The notes beneath the pieces were generated by a model. That model had not been told where the DNA came from and did no database searches. It worked only from the letters and a program-made list of their open reading frames with translations. From contig JADKIP010000013.1 of the NCBI GenBank assembly GCA_016721185.1, positions 214,001-278,000 on the forward strand: a stretch of 64,000 nucleotides of DNA, read 5' to 3'. Source of the stretch: Candidatus Dechloromonas phosphorivorans (GTDB lineage Bacteria > Pseudomonadota > Gammaproteobacteria > Burkholderiales > Rhodocyclaceae). Shown piece by piece: positions 42,953 to 51,759 of the stretch (position 1 is the stretch's first letter; every line of letters starts with the position of its first letter). The translations under genes were made by a program, and so were the position numbers.

Positions 42953-44059
42953 GTGGCGGACTTGCCTCGCATCCTCATCGTCGATGATTCCCGGGTGGTC
43001 CGGATGTCGATAGTCCGGCATCTGAAAGGCGCCTATGAAGTTCGCGAAGAAGGCGACGGCGAGGCCGCCTGGCAGTCGCTGGTGCTGGATCATTCGATTC
43101 GGGCAGTGATTTCAGACATTCAGATGCCCAAGTTGAACGGCTATGAATTACTGGAGCGGGTACGCACCTCGAAGCTTCGCCGTCTTCAGCAGTTGCCGTT
43201 CATTCTGGTTTCCGGTGAGGAAACCGAGGATGAGCGGGCCAAAGCCAGCGCTCTGGGTGTTTCGGACTTTGTTACGAAGGGCGCCGGAAGCGCTGAAATT
43301 CTGACTCGATTGAACAGTCTGCTTGCCTTGTCCAATGCCCAGGAGAGTCTGGACGCCGGCCGTGATCAGATGGTCCAGGATCCCGTGAGCGGCTTATTTA
43401 CAAGGAAATTTCTCGAGTTGCAGGCAGCGCAGGCGCTCTCGCATTCGGCCAGGCATGGGGTTGATGCCAGTGTGATGGTGTTTGGTTTTGATGGTTTTGC
43501 AGGGCTATGTGAACGCTTGGGTACACAGGTTGCCGAGGGCGTGGCGATGCGTTTTGCCAAAATGCTGGCCGGCAAAATGCGTCAGGAGGATAGCTTGGGG
43601 CATTTTGGTGCGGGTCAATTCGCGGTGGTCTCGCCTGGTACGGCGGTGGCGTTGTGCGCCACTTTTGCCGAGCGGGTGCGGGAGGCGGTCGAGTTGGCAC
43701 GCCTTTCAATACAGGGCCATACGGTTTCGGTGACGGTCAGTATCGGTTTGGCCAGTGTGCCGGTTGATCAGGTGAGCGCGGCCGGGGTGCTGCTGGAGTT
43801 GGCGGGCATGCGTATGCACGAGGCCATGCGGCAGGGCGGAAATCGAACGGAGTCCGGCGGTGTGTTGCCGGCATCGCGGCCGATTTCGATTAATCATGCG
43901 CTTGAGTTATTGGCAGGCAATCGCCCCGAGCCGGTCAAGCCACATTTGGCCGTGCTGGGTCGGCAGTTGTTGCCCTTGCTTGCTTTAATGAATCAGGAAT
44001 TGGGTTTGACTTTGCCGATGGCGGAGATCGAACGTTGTTTGAGTGAGCGGAGTTCGTAA
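42953..44059 (+). CDS. response regulator with degenerate GGDEF domain
   Basis: A 368-residue protein starting at GTG 42953 with GGAGG upstream. The receiver domain (about 1-125) has the acidic pair in ILIVDDSRVV and the Asp in VISDIQMPKLNG. Residues about 150-300 keep the fold of a GGDEF domain (DPVSGLFTRKFLELQ, VMVFGFDGFAGLCERLG), but the GGDEF motif reads HFGAGQF, so it should not make cyclic-di-GMP. A C-terminal 60-residue tail is of unknown role. It lies between acuI and prpE on the same strand and may act through protein contacts or GTP binding. Confidence 0.85.
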   Translation: MADLPRILIVDDSRVVRMSIVRHLKGAYEVREEGDGEAAWQSLVLDHSIRAVISDIQMPKLNGYELLERVRTSKLRRLQQLPFILVSGEETEDERAKASALGVSDFVTKGAGSAEILTRLNSLLALSNAQESLDAGRDQMVQDPVSGLFTRKFLELQAAQALSHSARHGVDASVMVFGFDGFAGLCERLGTQVAEGVAMRFAKMLAGKMRQEDSLGHFGAGQFAVVSPGTAVALCATFAERVREAVELARLSIQGHTVSVTVSIGLASVPVDQVSAAGVLLELAGMRMHEAMRQGGNRTESGGVLPASRPISINHALELLAGNRPEPVKPHLAVLGRQLLPLLALMNQELGLTLPMAEIERCLSERSS

Positions 44060-44116
44060 AAAATTTAATCCGCTCAGTATTTTGTAGTGCAGGAAAACCT
44101 AGCTAAAGGGATTTTT

Positions 44117-46009
44117 ATGGCGACTTACAAAGAGTTTCACCAGTATTCCATCGAAAAGCCGGACGAGTTCTGGACCGAGCAGGCTCAGTTGGTTGATTGG
44201 AAAGAGCCGTTTACCCAGGTATGCGACTATTCCCGGCCGCCGTTTGCCAAATGGTTTGTCGGCGGCAAGACCAATCTTTGCCATAACGCGGTTGACCGCC
44301 ATGCGGCCAAACGGCCGAATGACCGGGCGCTGATTTTCATTTCGACCGAGACCGACGAGGAAACAGTCTATACCTTCGCTGAGTTGCAGCGCGAAGTCGA
44401 GCGCATGGCCGCTATTTACCAGAGCCTCGGCGTCAAGAAAGGCGACCGCGTGCTGATTTACATGCCAATGGTGGCCCAAGCCTGTTTTGCTATTCTGGCC
44501 TCGGCCCGTATTGGCGCTATTCACTCAGTCGTTTTTGGCGGTTTTGCCTCTGGCTCGCTGGCTACCCGGATCGATGATGCCAAGCCGACGTTGATTGTTT
44601 CCTCCGACGCCGGTATGCGCGGTGGCAAGGCTGTGCCGTACAAGCATTTGCTTGATGAGGCGATTGATCTGGCCGAAAGCAAGCCGGCCAAGGTGCTGAT
44701 GATTGATCGTGGTCTGGACAAGGCTTACAACAAGGTAGCTGGTCGCGATGTCGACTACGCCACTTTGCGCGCCCAGTTCATGGATGCTCAAGTGCCATGC
44801 GAGTGGATGGAATCCTCGGAACCTTCCTACATTCTTTACACCTCGGGCACGACCGGCAAGCCGAAGGGCGTGCAGCGCGATACCGGCGGTTACGCCGTGG
44901 CGCTGGCTTCGTCGATGAAGCACATCTACTGCGGTGGCGAGGGCGAAACCTTCTTCTCGACCTCCGACATCGGCTGGGTGGTTGGTCACTCCTACATCAT
45001 CTATGGCCCGCTGATTGCCGGCATGGCCACCGTGATGTACGAAGGTACGCCGCTCCGTCCGGATGCCGGCATCTGGTGGCAGATCGTTGAAAAGTACAAG
45101 GTCACCGTGATGTTCTCGGCCCCGACCGCTGCGCGCGTGCTGAAGAAGCAGGATCCGGCCTTCATGCACAAGTACGATCTGTCGTCACTGAAGCACATTT
45201 TCATGGCCGGCGAGCCGCTTGATCAGCCGACTCACGAGTGGTTCATGACCGAGCTGCAAAAGCCGGTCATCGACAATTACTGGCAGACCGAAACTGGCTG
45301 GCCGATGTTGGCTGCCTTGCCGGGTGTCGAAAACACGCCGATCAAGTACGGTTCGCCGAGCTTCCCGGTCTACGGCTACAACCTGCAGATTTTCCGTGAA
45401 GATGGTTCGGTTTGCGGCGCCAACGAAAAGGGTATTGCTGCGGTGATTCCACCGTTGCCGCCGGGGTGCCTGACGACCGTCTGGGGTCAGGACGACCGTT
45501 TCGTCAGCACTTATTTCACCTTGTTCAAGGAGCCGCTGGTCTATTCCTCTTACGACTGGGCGATCAAGGATGATGACGGTTACTTCACCATTCTTGGCCG
45601 TACCGATGACGTGATCAACGTCGCCGGTCATCGTCTGGGAACGCGTGAAATCGAAGAGGCGATCCAGAACCACACGGCAATCGCCGAAGTGGCCGTGGTC
45701 GGTGTCGAGGACAAGCTCAAAGGGCAGGTGCCGATGGCATTTGCGGTGGTCAAGGATGCTGCACGTATCGCCACGCCAGAATTGGTCAAGGCGCTGGAGA
45801 AGGAAGTGTTTGGTACGGTCGACAGCATTTTGGGTGCAATTGGTCGTCCGGCTCGCGTCCACTTCGTGACCGGCTTGCCCAAGACGCGTTCCGGCAAGAT
45901 GCTGCGTCGTTCGCTGCAGGCGCTGGCAGAAGGCCGTGATCCAGGTGATCTGACGACAATCGACGATCCTTCGACGCTGGAGCAGATCAAGAACGCGCTG
46001 GCCAACTAA
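44117..46009 (+). CDS. prpE: propionyl-CoA synthetase (acetyl-CoA synthetase family)
   Basis: A 630-residue ANL-family ligase. The motifs YTSGTTGKPKGV, YWQTETGWP, GRTDDVINVAGHRLGTREIE and the C-terminal catalytic Lys in KTRSGKML are all present, with the N-terminal block of acetyl/propionyl-CoA synthetases (DFWTEQ-like PDEFWTEQAQLVDW). Total length and DTGGYAVAL point to PrpE rather than Acs. It makes propionyl-CoA from propionate, ATP and CoA. The ATG at 44117 follows AAAGGG. A strong terminator follows at 46031. Confidence 0.9.
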   Translation: MATYKEFHQYSIEKPDEFWTEQAQLVDWKEPFTQVCDYSRPPFAKWFVGGKTNLCHNAVDRHAAKRPNDRALIFISTETDEETVYTFAELQREVERMAAIYQSLGVKKGDRVLIYMPMVAQACFAILASARIGAIHSVVFGGFASGSLATRIDDAKPTLIVSSDAGMRGGKAVPYKHLLDEAIDLAESKPAKVLMIDRGLDKAYNKVAGRDVDYATLRAQFMDAQVPCEWMESSEPSYILYTSGTTGKPKGVQRDTGGYAVALASSMKHIYCGGEGETFFSTSDIGWVVGHSYIIYGPLIAGMATVMYEGTPLRPDAGIWWQIVEKYKVTVMFSAPTAARVLKKQDPAFMHKYDLSSLKHIFMAGEPLDQPTHEWFMTELQKPVIDNYWQTETGWPMLAALPGVENTPIKYGSPSFPVYGYNLQIFREDGSVCGANEKGIAAVIPPLPPGCLTTVWGQDDRFVSTYFTLFKEPLVYSSYDWAIKDDDGYFTILGRTDDVINVAGHRLGTREIEEAIQNHTAIAEVAVVGVEDKLKGQVPMAFAVVKDAARIATPELVKALEKEVFGTVDSILGAIGRPARVHFVTGLPKTRSGKMLRRSLQALAEGRDPGDLTTIDDPSTLEQIKNALAN

Positions 46010-46030
46010 GTTCGCCTGCTGTACTTCGAG

Positions 46031-46062
46031 AAACCCGTCGGTGTGAGCCGGCGGGTTTTTTT
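46031..46062 (+). terminator. rho-independent terminator of prpE
   Basis: AAACCCGTCGG-TGTGAG-CCGGCGGGTTT forms a stem with one mismatch, followed by seven T. Confidence 0.85.
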
Positions 46063-46141
46063 GCGTCCATCCGGTAATAATCCGAGCTGGGGGCAAGTGT
46101 TAGAATGCTTGCCAGTCCTACCTTCCGGCTATTCCAAGTTA

Positions 46142-47482
46142 ATGATTTACGAAACAGTTGCTGCCGTTGATCTGGGTTCCAACAGCTTCCGCCTGCAGGT
46201 TGGGCGGGTGGTTGATAACCAGATTTATACCCTGGACTCCATGAAGGAGCCGGTCCGTCTCGCTTCCGGCCTGACTGCCGACAAGCGCCTCGATATTCCT
46301 GCCCAGGCCAGGGCGCTCGATGCCTTGCGTCGATTTGGCGAGCGTTTGGGTGGCCTGGATAGCGGGGCGGTGCGCGTCGTCGCAACCAACACGCTACGGG
46401 TGGCCAAGAATGCGGCGGAGTTTCTGCCGCAAGCTGAACAGGCGCTGGGTTTTCCCATCGAAATCATTGCCGGTCGTGAAGAGGCTCGCCTGATCTACAT
46501 CGGCGCCTCACACTCCCTACCCACGGTAGCCCACAAGCGGCTGGTCGTCGATATTGGTGGTGGTTCGACGGAATTCATCATTGGCAAACGGCACGATCCG
46601 CAACTGATGGAATCGCTTTACATGGGTTGCGTCAGTTACACGCTGCGTTTTTTCCCGGATCGAAAGATCGATAAAAATCGCCTGCGCGAGGCGCAAATCG
46701 CGGCGACCAAAGAGATCGAACTGATTGCCCATGATTACCAGCGGCTCGGTTGGAAAGAGGCCGTTGGCTCCTCCGGTACAGCCCGGGCGATTGCTGATGT
46801 GCTGGAAATGAACGGCCTGAACCCGAATGGCGAGAGTGGGATAACCCGCGTTGGGCTGGATAAATTCTGTGCCCTGCTGATCAAGGCAGGTTCTGCCGAG
46901 GCCCTGGATTTGCCGGGCGTCAAGGGTGACCGGCTGCCTGTTTTACTCGGCGGCATTGCCATCATGTCGGCAATTTTTGAGGTGCTCGGCATTGAGCGGA
47001 TGACCTATGCCGACGGCGCGCTCCGTTTGGGGGTGCTTTATGACTTGCTTGGTCGTTTCCACCATCTCGACATGCGTGACTCTACGGTGGCGCAGTTTCG
47101 CCGCCGCTATCAGGTGGAGGCCGATCAGGTTGAACGGGTTGAAACCACGGCGTTGTCGGCATTGACCCAACTGGCCGGCGGCTCACCAAGCGAGGCTGAT
47201 GTTCAGCTTTTGTCATGGGCGACGCGCTTGCATGAAATTGGCATTTCCGTGGCCCACAACGCCTATCACAAGCATGGCGCCTATATTCTGACCCATGCGG
47301 ATATGCCCGGTTTTTCCAAGAAGGATCAGGCGCAGCTGGCCATGTTGGTTCTGGGGCATCGTGGCAAACTGGAAAAACTGAAAGGCATGGCGACGGCCGA
47401 CAGCGACTGGCGACTGGTTTTCTGTTTGCGCCTGGCTGTTTTGCTCCACCGTACCCGCGATGATCGCGCTTTGCCGGCCTGA
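46142..47482 (+). CDS. ppx: exopolyphosphatase, interrupted by an in-frame TGA
   Basis: The frame codes for 446 residues of a Ppx/GppA phosphatase that degrades polyphosphate from the ends: DLGSNSFRLQVGR (phosphate 1), VVDIGGGSTEFIIG (phosphate 2), GSSGTARAIADVL and the C-terminal HD-like part with HEIGISVAHNAYHKHGAYIL. The frame stops at TGA 47480-47482. Directly after the stop the same frame continues for 53 codons with a Ppx-like C-terminus and ends in a TGA overlapping the next start. The full gene would be 500 codons, the usual length. It lies 132 bp downstream of prpE, with the prpE terminator between. The start ATG at 46142 begins the first phosphate motif region. Confidence 0.9.
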   Translation: MIYETVAAVDLGSNSFRLQVGRVVDNQIYTLDSMKEPVRLASGLTADKRLDIPAQARALDALRRFGERLGGLDSGAVRVVATNTLRVAKNAAEFLPQAEQALGFPIEIIAGREEARLIYIGASHSLPTVAHKRLVVDIGGGSTEFIIGKRHDPQLMESLYMGCVSYTLRFFPDRKIDKNRLREAQIAATKEIELIAHDYQRLGWKEAVGSSGTARAIADVLEMNGLNPNGESGITRVGLDKFCALLIKAGSAEALDLPGVKGDRLPVLLGGIAIMSAIFEVLGIERMTYADGALRLGVLYDLLGRFHHLDMRDSTVAQFRRRYQVEADQVERVETTALSALTQLAGGSPSEADVQLLSWATRLHEIGISVAHNAYHKHGAYILTHADMPGFSKKDQAQLAMLVLGHRGKLEKLKGMATADSDWRLVFCLRLAVLLHRTRDDRALPA

Positions 47483-47644
47483 CAGGTCAGCTTGCTGGGA
47501 AATGGTTTCAAACTTGAGTTGCCGACGGATTGGTTATCGTCCAACCCCTGGACCGCGGCAGCTATTGGTGAGGAAGCTGCCATCTGGCGGCAAATCGGGC
47601 GTGAATATGTGGTCAATTCCAAACCGCTGAGGAAAATCGCATGA
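47483..47644 (+). pseudogene. ppx: C-terminal part of ppx after the in-frame TGA
   Basis: In frame with ppx and without further stops, this stretch reads LLGNGFKLELPTDWL, NPWTAAAIGEEAAIW and YVVNSKPLRKIA, which fits the C-terminus of exopolyphosphatases. Its stop codon TGA (47642-47644) overlaps the ATG of mlaE as ATGA, the mark of a coupled gene pair. This implies that translation once ran through the TGA at 47480. The cause may be a point mutation, a sequence error, or readthrough. Confidence 0.8.
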
Positions 47645-48747
47645 GCGCACCTCCCCGCTTGCACGTTGAGTCGGGGAGGGTGTTGTTGTCCGGACACTGG
47701 ACGCTGGCTGCCATGCTGCCGGATTTGACGGGCTTGCAGGCACAGTTGGCGCCCCAGCGTTCTGTTGACGTGGTCTGGGATCTTTCTGCGCTTAGCCGAC
47801 TGGATAGCGCCGCTGCCGTTTTGCTTTGGCGAACCTGGGGCAACGCTTGGCCGGCAAGGCTGGAAATTTCGCCATTGCATCGACAGGTGATTGAGCGTGT
47901 AGCGGAGTTGCCGCATGAAATTGCCATGCCGCCAGCGCTTCGCATTCATCCGATCGAATTTATCGGTAGTCTGCTGCTTAAGGCCGGCAGGAATCTGCAG
48001 GGAATGATTGTCTTGTTCGGGCAACTGCTGCTTGATGTGGCCTTCCTGTTTAAGCACCCGGCCGATATTCCCTGGCGTGAATTTACCGCCAACATCTACA
48101 AGTCCGGGGCTCAAGCCTTGCCGGTGACCGCCCTGGTTGGCTTCCTGATCGGGATCACCATCAGCTACTTATCGGCACTTCAGTTGAAAAGTTTTGGCGC
48201 TGATATTTTCATCGTCAATATTCTCGGCATCTCCATTGTTCGCGAACTGGGTCCGGTGCTGGTTGCCGTGCTGGTTGCTGGGCGTTCCGGTTCAGCGATG
48301 ACAGCGCAAATCGGCGTGATGCGGGTGACCGAGGAGATTGATGCGCTATCGACAATGGGTATTTCGCGCACGATCCGTGTGGTTTTACCCAAAATTATCG
48401 GGTTGACCGTAGCAATGCCCCTGATCGTGCTTTGGGCATCAGCAGTGGCGTTGTTGGGCGGCATGCTCGCTGCAATGCTGCAACTTGACTTGTCATTCAG
48501 CTATTTTATCGAGAGCCTGCCGCGGGCCTTGCCGGTGGCCAACCTGTTTATTGGTTTGGGCAAAGGGCTGGTTTTCGGTTTCGTAATTTCTCTGGTGGCC
48601 TGTTATTTCGGGCTGCACGTCAAACCGAATACCGAAAGCCTGTCGTCAAACACAACCAGCGCGGTGGTCACGGCAATTACCACAGTCATTCTGGCCGATG
48701 CGGTTTTCGCCATTTTTACGCGCCATATTGGCGTGCCGCAGCTATGA
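47641..48747 (+). CDS. mlaE: MlaE-family lipid ABC transporter permease with STAS domain
   Basis: A 368-residue protein. Residues about 10-95 form a STAS-like domain (LSGHWTLAAMLPDLTG, DLSALSRLDSAAAVLLWR) that in E. coli is a separate protein, MlaB. Residues about 110-365 are the MlaE permease with five to six helices (LVGFLIGITISYLSALQLKSFGA, GPVLVAVLVAGRSGSAMTAQIG, ALSTMGISR). With MlaF and MlaD it moves phospholipids between membranes. The start overlaps the extended ppx stop; the stop overlaps the first copy of a duplicated start of mlaF. Confidence 0.92.
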   Translation: MSAPPRLHVESGRVLLSGHWTLAAMLPDLTGLQAQLAPQRSVDVVWDLSALSRLDSAAAVLLWRTWGNAWPARLEISPLHRQVIERVAELPHEIAMPPALRIHPIEFIGSLLLKAGRNLQGMIVLFGQLLLDVAFLFKHPADIPWREFTANIYKSGAQALPVTALVGFLIGITISYLSALQLKSFGADIFIVNILGISIVRELGPVLVAVLVAGRSGSAMTAQIGVMRVTEEIDALSTMGISRTIRVVLPKIIGLTVAMPLIVLWASAVALLGGMLAAMLQLDLSFSYFIESLPRALPVANLFIGLGKGLVFGFVISLVACYFGLHVKPNTESLSSNTTSAVVTAITTVILADAVFAIFTRHIGVPQL

Positions 48748-48765
48748 GTCAGCCATGAGTCAGCC
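48744..48765 (+). repeat. 11-bp tandem duplication at the mlaF start
   Basis: ATGAGTCAGCC occurs twice in a row (48744-48754 and 48755-48765). The first ATG overlaps the mlaE stop as ATGA but is out of frame with mlaF and would stop after four codons; the second is in frame. A recent duplication is likely. Confidence 0.7.
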
Positions 48766-49507
48766 GGTCGTCGAATTAACTGGAATCTGCACCGCTTTCG
48801 CTGGAAATTTTGTTCATCGCGATCTCAATTTGCGGGTCGAGGCGGGGCAGATTGTCGGTTTGCTCGGCGGCTCCGGTAGTGGCAAAACTACGCTATTGCG
48901 GGAAATGCTCGGGCTGCTCCGGCCAACAGCCGGCAGTGTCAGTTTATTCGGGTTCAATCTGAATGGCTCGGATGCGCTGGCGCAGCGTGCGGTCCGTCGT
49001 CGTTTGGGCATGCTCTTCCAGCACGGCGCACTGTTTTCTGCACTTTCAGTTTTTGACAATATTGCCTTTCCGTTACGGGAGTTACGTTGTCTTGATGAGG
49101 ACTGGATTCGTCGTCTGGTTCACCTCAAACTGGCCATGGTCGAAATGGAAGCGTCGCACGGCAAGCTGATGCCGGCTGAACTGTCTGGCGGGATGGTCAA
49201 GCGCGTTGCCCTCGCCCGAGCCCTCGCACTGGAGCCGGAACTGTTGCTGCTTGATGAACCGACAAGCGGCCTCGATCCGGATCGTAGCCAGAATTTTGTC
49301 GATCTGGTCAGTGGGCTGCAACAAGCGCTGGGCCTGACCGTGATCATGGTGACGCATGATCTCAACACGCTGGCCGGTTTGGCGAGTCACGTCGCTGTCC
49401 TGGCTGATCAGCGCATCATCGCCTTTGGCCCGAAGGATGAAGTGATGAGCGTCGATCATCCTTTTGTCACCGGCTTTTTTGGCGCAGACCGCCGGAAGCT
49501 GCTTTAA
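48755..49507 (+). CDS. mlaF: MlaF-family lipid ABC transporter ATP-binding protein
   Basis: A 250-residue ATPase: Walker A GGSGSGKTTLLREML, signature LSGGMVKRVALARAL and Walker B LLLLDEPTSGLDP. It drives MlaE. The start is the second ATG of the 11-bp duplication, because the first is out of frame. It belongs to the mlaE-mlaF-mlaD-lipoprotein operon; the gap to mlaD is 9 bp. Confidence 0.93.
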   Translation: MSQPVVELTGICTAFAGNFVHRDLNLRVEAGQIVGLLGGSGSGKTTLLREMLGLLRPTAGSVSLFGFNLNGSDALAQRAVRRRLGMLFQHGALFSALSVFDNIAFPLRELRCLDEDWIRRLVHLKLAMVEMEASHGKLMPAELSGGMVKRVALARALALEPELLLLDEPTSGLDPDRSQNFVDLVSGLQQALGLTVIMVTHDLNTLAGLASHVAVLADQRIIAFGPKDEVMSVDHPFVTGFFGADRRKLL

Positions 49508-49516
49508 TAAACACCG

Positions 49517-50443
49517 ATGGAAAATAAATCCCACGCTTTCGTTGCCGGTCTCTTTGCGCTCCTGCTTGGGGTTGCCGTGCTATTAGCCATTTACTGGCTG
49601 GGTGGCAACAAGGACGAAACGCACGATTACATTGTGGTTACCAAACAGAATATCGGTGGATTGAACCCACAGGCGCAGGTGCGCTATCGCGGGATCAGGG
49701 TCGGCAAGGTGAGCGATATCCGGCTCGATCCGGATGATTACAGCAATATCTTGATCACGATTTCAATTAATGACGATGTGCCGCTCACGCTCGGTACGGT
49801 TGCCAAGTTGAATTACCAAGGGGTTACTGGGCTGGCCCATATTTTGCTGCTGGAAACCGGCAAGGAGAAGGAGCGACTGGAGCCCAATGACGACAAGCCG
49901 CCCCGTATCACAATGATTCCGTCATTGCTTGAAGAGCTTGGTGAAACGGGTATGGCTACCTTGCGTCAGGCGCGAGAGCTGATTGGTAGTGCCAATACAA
50001 TGCTGAGCGAGAAAAACCAGCAACATTTGACCGCGACACTGGCCAATCTTGAGACGGTGTCGGCCAATATGAAACCTGCACTGGAAAATCTGAATGGAAC
50101 GCTGGTTCAAGTAAAGAAACTGCTGGATGACCAGAATGTGAAAAAAATCTCTCAGGCTGTCGCAGAAGCTGGGCCATTGCTGGCCGATACGCGAGTTTTG
50201 ATCGGCAAAATGCAGGTGGCGACGGATAAATTCGATGTTGCCATCGGCGATGCTTCTGCTGGCGGCACCTCGGCACTGATGCCGCGCCTGAACGAGTTGG
50301 CCACTGATTTCTCGACAACCTCGCGGCAGTTGAGTCGTGTCTTGCGAATTCTTGAAGATTCACCGCAGGGGTTGGTCTTCGGCGCGCCCGCCTTGCCACC
50401 CGGACCGGGTGAGCCTGGCTTTTCTGCTGGCGGGGAGAAATAG
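49517..50443 (+). CDS. mlaD: MlaD/MCE-domain lipid-binding protein
   Basis: A 308-residue periplasmic protein anchored by one N-terminal helix (about 8-28). An MCE domain follows at about 35-120 (VVTKQNIGGLNPQAQVRYRGIRVG, LNYQGVTGLAHILL). The rest is an alpha-helical, partly coiled-coil region (about 150-270) longer than in E. coli MlaD (183 residues). It should bind phospholipids next to MlaEF. A Pro/Gly-rich tail ends the protein. The lipoprotein gene follows 1 bp after the stop. Confidence 0.9.
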   Translation: MENKSHAFVAGLFALLLGVAVLLAIYWLGGNKDETHDYIVVTKQNIGGLNPQAQVRYRGIRVGKVSDIRLDPDDYSNILITISINDDVPLTLGTVAKLNYQGVTGLAHILLLETGKEKERLEPNDDKPPRITMIPSLLEELGETGMATLRQARELIGSANTMLSEKNQQHLTATLANLETVSANMKPALENLNGTLVQVKKLLDDQNVKKISQAVAEAGPLLADTRVLIGKMQVATDKFDVAIGDASAGGTSALMPRLNELATDFSTTSRQLSRVLRILEDSPQGLVFGAPALPPGPGEPGFSAGGEK

Positions 50444-50444
50444 C

Positions 50445-51047
50445 ATGCGCTGGCTGGTCCTGCTCAGTATTTGCGCTGCTCTCACCGGTTGCTTTACCGC
50501 CGGCAAGCGCGGAGAAAAAGAATTGGCCGTTTACGATTTGGGTCTGCCGCCCCTCCGGCTGATTGAAGAAAACAGAAAATCGCCAATAGCGATCGAGGTC
50601 CGTGCCCCGCTCTGGTTCGATGCGCTGGGTATCGAGTATCGACTGGCCTACGCCGACGCTTCGCGTCTGCGTGAATATGGCCGGGCACGTTGGGCTGGGC
50701 CGCCAGCGCAGTTGATTCAACAGCGTTTGATCCAGCAATTGGGCTTTTCAATGGCCGGGCAGGGGGCAAGCAATTGTGTATTACGGGTTGAAATAACCGA
50801 ATTCAGTCAGGTCTTCGTCAGCCCGGAAAACAGTAAGGGGGTTCTGCAAGGTCGTGCGCAATGGCTTGATCGTTCGCGCAGGCAAGTGGCAGAACGAACA
50901 TTGAATATTGAAAAATCGGCACCAACGCCGGACTCACGCGGTGGTGTTAGCGCCTTGCAGGCGACCACAGAGCAATTGGCGATTGATTTGTTGGCGTGGG
51001 AAAAGCAATTGCTGGCGCTTGGCAAGACCGGTGTTTGTCCCGGCTAG
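50445..51047 (+). CDS. ABC-type transport auxiliary lipoprotein (PqiC/YmbA-like)
   Basis: A 200-residue outer membrane lipoprotein. The signal peptide ends in the lipobox LTGC (Cys about residue 16). The mature part has YDLGLPP, IEVRAPLWFDALGIEYRLAYAD and ITEFSQVF, the blocks of auxiliary lipoproteins encoded with MCE transporters. It probably forms a bridge from MlaD to the outer membrane. It is the last gene of the operon and its 3' end overlaps the convergent TetR gene by 4 bp. Confidence 0.88.
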   Translation: MRWLVLLSICAALTGCFTAGKRGEKELAVYDLGLPPLRLIEENRKSPIAIEVRAPLWFDALGIEYRLAYADASRLREYGRARWAGPPAQLIQQRLIQQLGFSMAGQGASNCVLRVEITEFSQVFVSPENSKGVLQGRAQWLDRSRRQVAERTLNIEKSAPTPDSRGGVSALQATTEQLAIDLLAWEKQLLALGKTGVCPG

Positions 51048-51643
51048 TCGGCAATGATGCGCTCGGCAATGCGTTTTTTGAGGTCGGCAAGATTGTTGTC
51101 AAAGCCGCTGTAATGCATCAGCGAAAGCCCAAAAACGCAGGCATAGAGCAGCAGGCTACGGCTCTTGGCTTCGGCATCCGACATCCCGGTGGCGACAAAC
51201 AGCTTGCGCGTGCATTCAAGGCGGTAAAGGTCAACCAACTCAACAACCGCCGCCGCTTGTGCATCGTGGCGCGCCCAGTCGCGTACCGCCAACTCAATCG
51301 ACATGCCTTTACGGTTTCGGGTGGTGCCATAAACCTCAATCGCATAATGCAGTTGGTCGCGCTCCTTGCCCGGTGCGACCGTGGTTGTTTTATCGATATC
51401 GCGAATACGACCTTCTTTCCATTGGTCGAGCAAGGCTTCGAGCAAGGCCTGTTTGTCCTTGAAATGCCAGTAAAAACTGCCTTTGGTAACACCGCAGTGT
51501 TTGGCCAGCGACTCAACGCGCAAACCGGTCACGCCATCACGCGCCAGCACGTCGATTGCAGCTTCTATCCAGCGTTCACGGTCGAGTTGGAGCCGTGGTG
51601 CCGGCGTTGTTTTTGAGGAGGACTTGACAGGTTTATTTTCCAT
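51044..51643 (-). CDS. TetR-family transcriptional regulator
   Basis: A 199-residue repressor. The N-terminal helix-turn-helix (IDVLARDGVTGLRVESLAKHCGVTKGSFYWHF) is standard; the rest is a ligand-binding domain of unknown specificity. It is divergent from etfBA with a palindrome in the gap, so control of its own gene and of etfBA or a fatty acid pathway is likely (inference). The first 20 residues are basic and look disordered. Confidence 0.9.
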   Translation of the reverse strand: MENKPVKSSSKTTPAPRLQLDRERWIEAAIDVLARDGVTGLRVESLAKHCGVTKGSFYWHFKDKQALLEALLDQWKEGRIRDIDKTTTVAPGKERDQLHYAIEVYGTTRNRKGMSIELAVRDWARHDAQAAAVVELVDLYRLECTRKLFVATGMSDAEAKSRSLLLYACVFGLSLMHYSGFDNNLADLKKRIAERIIAD

Positions 51644-51650
51644 ACGCTAC

Positions 51651-51683
51651 CGTACGTTTTTTCCATACTAAACAGTATGGTTA
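51651..51683. promoter_or_regulatory. operator-like palindromes between tetR and etfB
   Basis: CCATACT-AAAC-AGTATGG at 51663-51680 is a perfect 7-bp inverted repeat, 20 bp upstream of the TetR start. A second half-palindrome, TACCGTACG, is next to it at 51651-51659. Sites of this size are typical for TetR regulators. Confidence 0.6.
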
Positions 51684-51759
51684 TTGTGCGGATTGAGTCG
51701 GCGTCTGTCAAACAGGTAGCCCAGTTTATATAAGAGTAATGAGTAAAAAGGAGAAGCCC

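Noticed and set aside
47480..47482. TGA in ppx as a selenocysteine codon
   Set aside because: No SECIS-like hairpin directly follows, no exopolyphosphatase is known to use selenocysteine, and the surrounding residues are not a redox site.
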